DNA from: Ariolimax columbianus | Taxonomy: Eukaryota > Mollusca > Gastropoda > Stylommatophora > Arionidae | Assembly: GCA_036924085.1 (NCBI GenBank) | Contig: JAVGWX010000004.1 | Span: 81,360,941-81,424,940 of the forward strand | Direction of reading: 5' to 3' | DNA: 64,000 nt | Part shown: piece by piece, positions 45,896 to 57,800 of the stretch | Layout of the letters: every line of letters starts with the position of its first letter | Numbering within the stretch: the stretch's first letter is position 1 | Made by a program: the position numbers and the translations under genes | Notes under the pieces: model-generated | What the model was told of the DNA's origin: nothing | Seen by the model: the letters and a program-made list of their open reading frames with translations, nothing else | Database searches by the model: none

Positions 45896-48800
45896 GTAAG
45901 AAATTAAACAAATGTGCAATCCTCAATAGTCTTCCTCTCTTTCACCGTGTTTTTCTTCATTATGCGTACGCAGAAAGTCCAATCATCTGGATAAAGGTTG
46001 TGGCATATAGTTCAAGTTTCTCAAATTTATTTTTGTGGGCCAGGGCTCAGTACGCAGTTGCATGAACATTTAACAGTCTCGTAGGTATGATAAAAAGAAA
46101 TATTAAACAAGGAAGTGATAGTCAAACTGTATTAAACATTAGTTAGACCAAGATTTGAGTACTGTGTACAGGTGTGGAGGGGATATAAACATGCTGGAAA
46201 GAATACAGAAAAGGGCGACAAAGGTGATAGTGGGATTCCAGAATTACAGTTATTAGGAAAAAATCTGCCTACAGTGTCTAGAAAGAAGAATTCGAGGTGA
46301 CTTAATACAGGTTTATAAAATGATCAGAGGAACGGATAAATTAGACTATAACAAGTTTTTCAAAATACAACCACCCACAAGAACAAGAGGGAAAAGCTAC
46401 AAATTAAGTAAAGATAGATCCAGATTAGATACCAGCAAATAATTTTTTAGTCACAGAGTGGTGAATGCTTAGAATGCATTGCCACAACAGGTAGTAGAGA
46501 CAGGGACAATTAATGCATTTAAGAATAAATTGGATGCACATAGCTTTTAGAGCAGGGTAATGTAAATTAAACTGGTTGTATAAAGACTCTGCAGAGTCTT
46601 CTAAACCAGTATAAAGACGTTAAGTTATGAGCCGCACATACAGTGATACTCATTAGTGATAGGGTCAATTTTAGTCCCGGTCACGTAAGATTCGTTATGT
46701 ATATGCCTACCACCTCAAAAACAGAAAACTACAGATTAGATGGCAAGATCAGAAGTTGGAACAATCATGGCTCCCAAATATTTGGGCGTCAAGTTAGACC
46801 ACCCACACATTGTCTTACGTGACACACTGCCAGGAAACAAAAGCATAATATAGTATATGCACACAAGAAACATTATCCTAAAATTGGCTAGTTCTTCTTC
46901 GTACGCTGTCAGACAACTTGAATTTGTTCAAAGAAAGCAGCTGTCATCCTGAGGCTGTCGACACTGCCATAGAGCTTGTCTAGTGTTGGCACCGCTGATG
47001 GCTACATGTGCTTTCTCTGGTCCTCATATGTCGGGCAATTTTGCAGCAGATGTTCAGCGGTCATTTTCCCTGTACCACAGGTGCATTCGTCAGTGCCACC
47101 TATCTTCAGTTTATTGAATAGAATATAGATGGTACCTCAGTCTGTTGTGGCCTGTGCGGAGTCTGAAGACCACGACCTGCTCTCTTCTGTTCAACTGGTA
47201 GTAGGCATCATTTTTTGCGTAGCCAGTATGTTCTGTTTCCCATTTGGCCATGTATCTGGCAAATTGGCTAGTTCAACACAGTCATCTGTCCTCCGGACAT
47301 CAGCACTCTCTCTCTCTCTCTCTCTGTGCCTCTCAGCAACGAATTATGCCATGGCGATCTGGAAAAACTCTGCCCATGCAAAACTCGTTGTAATAGCAAT
47401 ACACAGGGCTTTCAGGATAGTGTCAGGATGCCTAAATCCCAACTCCACTGCTAAAATATAGCCTAAAATTGACATAGCTCAACCTGTCATCAGAAGAAGC
47501 ATGGCTACTGAAATTGAACGAGAGAAGCAGGAAAACGACCCTAGACACCCAGTGTTTGGACACCAAGAGCAGATCACAAGACTCAAATCAGGCATAGTTT
47601 CCTTAAATCAACATAGCCCTGAAAGTTGCTGCACTGAATTATGGCATGAATGATACAGGAACCAGGGATTGAGCTTCAGGAGGAACCTGCCCCTGGACAT
47701 TACGGTGTAGGAAGAACATGAAGAAATGGGGTCTCTCAGATGGGGATATACGTGACTGCAGTGCAGTACAAGAAAAATCCAGGTCATCTGATGATTTGTC
47801 CAAACCTTCTGGATACATGTGACGAAGTGACATGCTGAAGACGAATGGCAGGGCAATTTAAGTCTCTGGATGTGGTACCGTACAAGAAAGATCCTGGTCA
47901 TCTGATGATTTGTCCAAACCTTCTGGATACATGTGACGAAGTGACATGCTGAAGACAAATGGCAGGGCAATTTAAGTCGCTGGATGAATGTGGTGCTTGT
48001 CTCGGAAAGTAAGTATGCATAACAGGATAACCTGCTCCACTTTTGTTCTCCAGTGTTTGTTCTGAAAAGGATATTTATGATGTGTCGTAGTTTACAGCAA
48101 GGCTGCAAAATCTGTCCGTTTCGACCCATCACATCCAATTTCAACGTGGCATCCTTGGGACTTGGTTTGCCTTCCCACTTCGATTCTAATCTCTTAGGAT
48201 GGTTGCAGTGTGTTTCCAAGGCTGTCACTTGGTTGGAGGCGGAATAGGGTCTTGGTCAGTTATGGGTCGCTGGCCCTGCTGCATTTTTGGCCCCTGCCTG
48301 CTCCACTCAATCAAGGTAGTATTTGTTATATCTTGTTTGGTTGACTTTCCTTATGGGTTTGATGAGGGTCTTTCTTGATTAGGATTGATTATTCTCATTT
48401 TGCTCCCTCTTTGCTAACCTGTCTGCTCTCTCGTTTATTGGTATCCATTGCACTACTGTACTTGGGGGACGACATGGGTTAGTAGTTAAGTGACACGGCT
48501 AACAAGCCGAAGGTGCTGGGTTTGGTTCCCATCACAGCACCGGTCATTTCCCTGTGGAAGCAAACCCTTAGAAAATGCAGGAGAAAGCAGATCCTTACAT
48601 AAAATGCATGCTGAGGTCGGATGCACTGGGCCGACAGGCGCAAAATAAAAACATAGTGCAACGTACACTGTCTTGTGGAATAGAGAAATAAAAAAACTAC
48701 TGCCTTTTTTACTTTTAGTTTTTATTAAACGTTTTTAAGCACCTGGCAGTTTGTCGTTATTGAGGGCTTGCAGAATGGACATTCATATTGCATCTGTAAG

Positions 48801-51800
48801 CCTGCTAACATTGGCTTATGCTGTTTATTATTTCTACTACATTGATTAGTGCCTGTATTTCAGTCGAGTAAATGTAACAGAATTTTCCAGTAATTCCACT
48901 TACTGTTCGAGTTTCTGTCCTCATTAATGACCTTTTACAGCATTATCCTTTTTTTTTGTCTCTAGTTGGAGCATAGTACCACCACCAAAGTTAGTCTACT
49001 TTCAGGAAGCTTGTTCCAAAACATTTTTGTGCAGTTGCAGTGTTTACTTTGTTTTGGTCTTGTTAAAGTAGAACTGCAGAGTTGTTTGTTCGTTCTTTTG
49101 AACTCCTCCACTTCAACGTTTGTCCTGCCAAATAAGTGGAAGTACAGCATTATCCACCATTTTGTCTACTTCCAATTTGTCTCCAAATATGCTAAACTAA
49201 CTTACTATGCTCAGATTCTCCCAGTGAATCGTCATGTCCTTCTCACAGCCAACTCCTAACTATCCCACCCAGATATCTGGCAGTTACTTGAGCCTCCCTT
49301 GTGCATTCAACCAGGAAAATGCTCAGATCATGATGTGGGTCTGGACTCTGGCTAAGCAACTGGATGATTTGAACTTTGCTAATAACTTGCCTCAGTCATC
49401 AAACGCAACACAAAATAAATACACTTGATGCGAGGTCACATGCATTGGATGGAGAAAAAGAGGGGAAAACTAAGATTATGCAAATATATGCAACTAATAG
49501 CAATCAGATTGGGCTGGAAGAGGCACCCCTACAATATATGTGGAATCACTCATATATCTTGCAATATAGACAAAGTAGAAGGTTCATGAACTTGCACTTG
49601 AATATCATGAGTTCTTAGCATCTCAGCACTTTGTTCATCTCATGATGAGACTTTCTGTTCCATTCATAATCAGCATAGTTTACATTTAAGTCGTGTGCTT
49701 GCTGAGAAGCCTTGCAATGCACTACAGCGAGGAGTTTTTTTCGTCCTCTTTCAATATGTCTCATCCGCAGAAATGGCCAGAGACCAGGAGTATTCTTACA
49801 TGTAAATTCTGTACAGCTAAGATTCAAGCTCTAAAACAAGCTGCTAATATGATACACAACAGTATTTCTGACTGTGACCAGATAACTTTCATCTTTACAT
49901 CTGTACTGCAAGCCATCACGTTTCATAAACTCCCTCATAAGAGGAATGAACTTAGTAGGGTTATTGTTGTTTCGAATGCCCACAATGAGTAGCTTACTCT
50001 TATGTGCGCCCTGAAAAGGGTGTTAGGTGACGGGTTACAGTAGTTTTACTCACATCTCGAACGTGTGATGGAGGACCGGAGTCCTCCAGGTTATTGTGCT
50101 ATGCTTGGCTACATCTGCGTGTCACTCACTACTATGGAGATCACGTCGAACCTCACCTTGTTAGCCAGACTGTTGTCCTCGACAACAGCCTGTTTCCAGG
50201 ACGACCAACAAGGAAGTCAGGTGAGGGTCTTGGCCAGTAAATTTCTCCTGACCCTGGCAAACATTCTCTGATCAGTATGTTTTGCCTGACCAGACTTCAG
50301 CCTCATCATCCGACTTAGTAGGGTAGCTGCCAGTAAACGAACCATACTTAAGTGGTTACTATCCCTTTGCAGCACACCTGCTGGGAAATATAAAGTAGAT
50401 ATACTTGCAAAGTTGGGAGAAGAATATGAACAGTGAAATCACATACTATTATGAAAAGAGGGTGTCGCTGTAGCTGACAGTTAAAGTGCTTGCCTCTTAA
50501 AATGGTGAAGGGTCATATTCCTGATGGGGCCAGGATACATGAGCTGACAGCAGACAGCGACTCATAGCTGGCTGCTCGCATCAAGGTCAGCAAACCATAG
50601 CTGACAAACACCCTATTCTGCCTCCACATGGTGGCCATGCACAAGTCTCTAGTGTAGTCTGGCCAAGGAATAGGGATTCTAATGGGAAGGCAAACGTGGT
50701 ACTAACAAATTCCAGCTGAAATTAGATGTGATGGGCCAAAGGGTGCATTCTCACTGTAAACTACATCACAACACACCTACACACCTTCTCTCCCCCCCCC
50801 CCCCCCCCCATTTTCAGGACAAATGCAGAAGAAGAAGAATCCTGCAATTTTCTAGTGTTCCCTGATCTCGGGAAAGATGGGCCCAGTGCCTAATCTTATT
50901 GGCAATAAAATTAGGAGATTCTGCATACACTCCGCACTTATTGATGGCAATAAAATTTGGAGATTTTGCGTACACACCGTGCGCGTTTAAGGCACTCTTG
51001 CCATTTGATAATCTAAAATGCATCAGTTTGTTAGTCGATGTCCCTGCAAAAATTCTAAGAGTAACAAAATTCATACTCAATAGAGGCCTGCATACTTACT
51101 TACTTTCCGTGTCCAAACACCATGTCACACGGCATCCGTCCAGTAACATAAGCAACTACCAATGTGGTCTCCCTGGAATAACGCAAGGTACTTCTGACCA
51201 AGTGTCCCACCAATTACTGATAAATGGCAAAACCAACTATAAAACGGGACAAACAAGGGCCCAATGACAACGGGAGGAAGAGGGTGATATACTGGGTGCA
51301 CCTTTCACAACTGCAGAATTAAGTGCAGCAATAAACCAAACAGAATCCAATAAAGCAGCCGGCCCCAATGACTTAAGAACAGAGCCAATAAAACAGTTTG
51401 GACCAATAACAATCAATTGGCTACTAAATCTCATGAACATATGCGCCGAATCTTTGAATATTCCCAAAATCTGGAGGAAAGCACACGTAGTTGCCTTGTT
51501 AAAGCCTGGGAAAACTCCAACGACCAGTGTCGCTCTAATACATTCCCTGTATATTCGGTTTTTGACCAGCGATTGTGCGATGGGTGTTTTGGACCATTAG
51601 GACATCACAGTTGCACTGTTTATATATCTCCGATAATATTGCTTCTTTTTCGCTGGATAGCCCCTCGATGTTGATTGAAATCAATACGAGTGCTGGTTTA
51701 TGAATTTGTTTATGGTTCATGGTGGTTTGGCTCTGAAAGAATTAGCCAACTGATAGTTGTTTCCAGAGGATGCCAAACGTGGAGGCTTCTTTCGTGTCCT

Positions 51801-54800
51801 CTGGCCTGCATATAAATGTGCTCTTCTCTTCGTGTTCACCGAATTACCTTCAGGTTGTCTGAATCTACTCGTGCTGAGTTGAGTTAACACTTGACGACAT
51901 TTCTTTGGTAGCGAGTAACAGTGGCTTATCTTACATCCGTAGGATTACTTGAGAAAGTAAACCAGGGTTATCCTTGCTGTAGGGCAATGTGATGCTCCTC
52001 AGTAAGCCAACAACAATAGAGATAGTGTTAATCCCTATCTCGTTGTCCAGACTGCTGTGACATAGCCTGTTTCCAGAAAGCATGTTGTAGACTTAGGTGT
52101 GGGGTCTTGATCAGTATGTTTCACTTGACCCTAATGTTACTCTTCACCTCCCATCACCTTGGGGTGCATAGGTCATTATACAATCCTCTCCAAGCAGATT
52201 TGGGAGCTATAATATTCTCTAGTCTTTCCAGATTCTTCCATTTTTCTTGTACCAGCCTCTAGGTCGCCTATCCATATGTTTTTCAGCCTTTCTCTGGGAT
52301 TTGTTGATGAAGTTCTGTAATCTCTTGTGCTAGTTATATTTAAGCTGATGCCTACATCCAGACATAAACTGGCACAAGTCAAAGCCTATATGCATGTTAC
52401 CACAGACACTCAGCATCCTCTGTACAGTAGTATCTCTGACATCAAAGATCAAGAGAGGGACGCCATGAAATGCACAGGCAGAGAAAACAATCGTACATGT
52501 CACCCCAGCTGAGACGAGAGCCAATAGGAAAGAATGGGTCCACGCTGGTGATAGAATGAGAGTCCTCATAACCTTAGGCAAGAAATGCAGAGAACGGAAG
52601 AGCAGAGCACGAGGTGAATCGGCTGGTAAAGGAGAACACCCAGCATAATGATGCCATCATATACACCGACGGATCAGTGCAGCTCAACCTGATATCAGGC
52701 TGAGGCTTCTCAGCTAGAGTGAGAGGACAGGTCGTTGCCGAGTGCATTAGGACATACATGTCAGCAACTTCCAGTTTGAGAATGGAGATGGAAGCACTGA
52801 CCTCGGCACTGAGATGGATATCTGAAACTTCTTTAAGAATGGCAGTCATCATGACAGACACGCAAACCGTACTTCAGAAGATACAGAAGGGATGGCTTAG
52901 GTACGAGTGGATAGTAGCCATTGATGCCTCAAATCTCCAGGGGTTGACATGGATCTACTGTCTTGGTCATGCTAGGGTTTAGAGCAACGAATGAGCTGAC
53001 ATCTTGGCTTCACAGGCTCCCATCATGTGCACATTAGTGATGGATAGTAATTACATTTTGAAATAAATCAATGACCGCCTGTTAGATGAGGACACTGCAA
53101 TAGATGAAGCAGCAATCCATAAGCTTCAACGTTTTGACATTAAACAAGGTTCGAGCGGAGTAGAGCACATAAGAGGACAGAGCAAGAGAGTGTACAACCA
53201 GTGAGCTACAGGCACCATCAGCATCCATACCCTGCACCATTTGCTGAGAGAAGCTGATCATCTATGCGTATGCTCGAAGTGCAGTGACGTCAATTCTTAG
53301 AAGCAGAAGCTGATGTCTGAAAGTATGCAAAAGCGATATCTATTATATATCAAACTGAAAGTCTGTTTTTTTTTAATTGTTATACAATTCTGAACTGTTC
53401 CACATATTTGAACCTTTGCAGTTTTCCTTTGGGACATTACTGGCAACATAACATTTGGACATCCAACCCCTATCCCGAGATTTCATCCACTTGACACATA
53501 AGTAGTCTCAAATCAGCAGAACATAGTTGTCATAGAAGGATGGGACATAGCTCATTTTAAGTGCCTCAATGTGGAACACAAAATGCGGCGGCCACCCGGA
53601 AAACCACATTTTGGGGGTCTAAAAATCACCAATTCCAAGATATTTACATCTTGCCAGTAGCCTACCTTTCCCACAGCAGGCAGGAGAAGCTATGCCCCAA
53701 TTTTAGCATAACTTGTTCGACGTGAGACTTGGCACAACCTTGTTTGTAATCGGGTGGTAGAGGAAAAGAAATGGGCGGGTTGAAGAAAGGCTTGTTGGAG
53801 GGTGTTCAATGGGGATGTAAATAAGAGGATGTTAAAAATTAACAGCTTTCATAATTATCCCAGTCGGTCCGGACACTAATACTAGTATCTCATATTTCTA
53901 TATGTTTATTTCTCCAGGATTTGTCTTGATGCCTGTGTTTGACAGCACAACAAACCTGATTCAAGCAGTTCCCATCCAACTATCATCAGATGAAGACCCA
54001 AGCTCAAAGGTAATTTGTTTCATTGTTTTTCTTCTTTATGGTGGATACTGGCATAGATAGATAGTCATCGCTCATCTTTCAGCTTCTTTCTTCTGTTCCC
54101 TACGGGAAGGGAAGAAGAGAATGGGAATTGCCCAAAGCACATTTAGCTACATGAGAAATACATTTACATCCAGACAAGTGACTTCTACTTTTGTCCTACT
54201 GCCCTTGCCATACGGCGCCGTAGAGATGCGTAGATTTCTTGTTATAGCCAAGAGGGAGGCTTGTGCTGTCGTTAGGTGTAACTTCCTGAGAGTTTCAGAG
54301 ACACCCAACAACGTCGAGGTCTGCACCTTGCTCGTGAACCGGAAACATGCGTATGATATGCTCTTGATGCAGGTTTATTATAATGCATTCTGAATAAATG
54401 ACCAAACCACTTGATTTGTTGTGCTTCAATATAGTTACTAACTGGGTTTGTCTGCCTTGGTGTGATGTTGCAGATTCTATCACAGATTGTCTTTCCAGCT
54501 GCACTTCTCACACAACGCATCTCACAGCCCTGGAACTTGCTCTTATGTGTTTTTAGTAGTGACCGAGGTTCACATTGGTAACACAATGTAGGAATGGATA
54601 GTGCATTTATCAACCTCTTAGTTGAAAGAAGCACTCTAGGGTGTTTCAATATCGGTGCAGTTTGATGGTGAGCACTGTTCGCCTTCTGAATTCTATGTGC
54701 TACTAATTCCACAGCAAGCAGGCTTTAGACAGCACAGATCCACTGAGGATCAGATCACCCTCATAGCCCAGGAAATAGAGGATGCCTACCAGGAGCAAAA

Positions 54801-57800
54801 ACACACAGTAGCGGTTTGGGGGGATCTAGAAAAGGCATTTGTCAAAATCTGGAAAGAGGGACTCAAAGTCAAGCTACGAAGAAGTGAAGTTTGTGGGAAA
54901 ATGTACAACTGGATCAGCCACTACCTCAAAAACTGAACGGCCAGAGTTCAAGTACAAGGGCAGATGAGCAAAAAGGTGACACTTGAGCAGGGAGTGCCCC
55001 CAGGGGTAGTACTGTCACCCACACTCTTCCTGCTGTATATAAATAACATAACAGGGAATATACCAAGAAGAGTCCACAGCTCAATGTTTGCAGACGATCT
55101 GGCTATGTGGACCTCTGAAAAGAATCTCACTATAGCAAGTAATCGGATGCAGCAGGCCCTAACATCGCTGGAGGAGTGGGCGAACTCATGGCTGGTCAAA
55201 AAACAACATGTACGATATTCTCGCTTTCAAACAAACACCAAAATAAGTCTTAACGGCAAATACCTGCGGCCAAACGACAACCCAAACTACCTGGGAGTCA
55301 CATTTGATCGGCGCATGACAAGGAAAAGTCAGATCGAGAGAAACCGAATGAGAGCCAGAGAAAGAATTGAAATCATGAGGAAACTTGCTGGAACAAGCTG
55401 GGGAGCATACGAAAGTATACTAAAGAAACTGTACACTGGAAGAGTGAGACCAGTTCTCGAGTATGGCATTGCGGCATGGACAACAGCAGCAAAGGCGAAC
55501 TTTGATAGAATTAGCAAACTTCAAAACCAAGCCATGAGAGTTATAACAGGAGGCATGAAGTCAACGCCAATTGTAGAACTTGAAAAGATTACAAAACTGC
55601 AATCCATGACCGACAGAAGAGACTGCAGAGCCCAGCAGCAAGCAGAGAAACTCAGAAGACTGACTGACCATCCAATGCATCAGAGACTAAAAAATTTTGG
55701 AAATGGGAAACTAAAGCGGAGAAACTTTGCAGAAATAGCCAAAGCAAAGATGAACGAAGACCCTATGAACGCACTAACAACACCAAAGCTCATACCTACT
55801 GTACGAAAACCTACCTGGAGGCAGCATATATTTCCAGAGGTGGAAGAAAATATACCAGGTATTGGGAACAAAAACATCTAGACTGAAAAAGAAATAAGAG
55901 ATACAACCCTGAAGTACATAACGGAAAACTACCCAAGCATGGACTGGACCCATGCATACATCGACGGTTCTGTAACAAACACAACACAGAACGGAGGGGC
56001 AGGGGTATTCTTGAGCCTACCAAATGGCAGAAAAATAACACTGTCAGTGGCAACTGGAAAATACACAAGCAATTTCAGAGCGGAGGCAGAGGCACTGAGG
56101 GCTGCAGTAGAAGAAATGGTGACAGGTAAAAGGAATGAAAGCCATATAGTCTTGCTCACAGATGCCCTGGCCGTAGTCACAGCACTAAAAAGCCAGGAAA
56201 ATACTGAACGTAATGATTTAAGAGCAGTACTCTGTCAACTATGCCAGCAGTCCGCACCAAAAAGAGTAGTGGAACAGTGGGTTCCATCCCACTGTAACAT
56301 CCAAGGCAACGAGGAGGCAGACAGACTGGCAAAAGAAGGTGCAAGACTACTACAACCTGATACTAGTGTAACATACGAAGAGTCAAAAAGGCTTATTAGA
56401 GCTAGATACATGACCAAATGGGAAGCAGCCATTAAGCCTACTTTTTTCAATTTCTAACTGCCAAGGGATTTAAACATGCTCGACACTGAACACGGGAGTC
56501 CGATCTCACTACCCAGAGATCTAGTTAATTTTTTATCAGAATATCCATGTGAGAAAATCCCAGTCTCCACAATGATTCAAAACCCGACCTTCGGCACCTA
56601 GAGATCACTGTAAGCTAAACAAATTAGGCAAATCAAATATTTTGAACATATAAAGAGTCATGGTAGACTGCTGAAAACAATATTGGAGGGAAGGGTTAAG
56701 GGCAGGCCGACAAGAGAAAGTCATCCCTATAAGTGAGAGAGCATCATCAAGAGACTAATAACACTCTGTCAGAGTGTATCATCTGTTGAAGACTAGCAAA
56801 GTGGTAATTGACATCATGTCTGCTGGCATCTTCAAGGGCAGCAACAAACTTCCTCCAATTCACCCAGTCTGTGCCGTCCTTTGTGTGGTGCCCGGCTTTG
56901 GTTCATGACTTCCAATTCAATTAATGTACAATAATATACATACATGTGGAATTGTCATATGATATGGACCCAGAGCATAGGTGAGATTCTGACCTAAGAT
57001 AACTTGGCGTAGAACCGTAGAAGCCATAATGGAGTTATGGAACAGAGCTGGGACACCACACAAAGGATGGAGTGAAGTGGATGGAGTCTGTTGCTGCCTT
57101 TAAAGACACTATCAGACTTGGTGGCAATTACTATTTTGCCAGTCATTGATCAAGGATCTAAGAGAAATGTGTAAGTGTACATACAGACAAGCATACATAC
57201 ATATTTCCATATAGTAACTTGTGTTGCTATTACAGAGACCAAAGAAGATGCTAATATGTGCTGCCCCAGGATGCAGAAAGACTTTCAGAAAAGCTTCCAA
57301 ACTCAAGGTTCATCAGATGTTGCATACAGGAGAAAGACCTTTCAAAGTAACCACTCTTTTATGGCATTTGTACTGTATTGTATCTGTCTAGTTTATAAAC
57401 ACACATGTACATGTCTATCTTAGACCTGTTTAGTAAGGGCAGTCCAACTCTAATGATCAGGTAGATGTCAAGTAGTCCAAAGCTGTGCTTTTGTTCAGAA
57501 AATTCATCTGGTGCTTAGAAAATGTCACCCCATGTCGTTCCTAGTTTGTCTCTTGGTCTTTCATTTGGCTATAGAGCGGAACCTCATTATTCGTTCCAAG
57601 AGACTGATTTGTATGAATGTGGATAAAATCAAAAATAAAAACTATAAAACCAATAAATGTACATGAAATAAAAATGGACATTTATTTATTCTTAACTTGA
57701 TAGAACTTGTCCAAAGGTTGTCTGCTTTTGACGATTTTTCTAAAATGTTTAACAACATTATTATTGAACAAGTTGATGGTCTTGTTGACTACTGCAATTT

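Larger units (their letters stand above)
45896..53917 (+). other. Intron 1 of ZXD-like gene, transposon-filled
   Basis: Donor GTAAGA and acceptor TTTCTCCAG, with phase 1 on both sides. The 8-kb intron holds at least ten retroelement fragments, each listed separately. I found no further exon inside it. Confidence 0.75.

Noticed and set aside
45896..46065. Extension of ZXD-like exon 1 to the stop at 46063
   Set aside because: A strong donor (CAG|GTAAGA) ends the exon at 45895 and matches the phase of the next exon; the extra 56 codons are most simply intron.
47306..47325. CT run as an intron polypyrimidine tract before a new exon
   Set aside because: It lies inside a recognisable LINE coding stretch and no C2H2 or other exon follows.
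52719..52982. Independent host RNase H gene
   Set aside because: Stops and a frame change break the last catalytic block, and it is followed by a zinc-knuckle tail as in LINE polyproteins.
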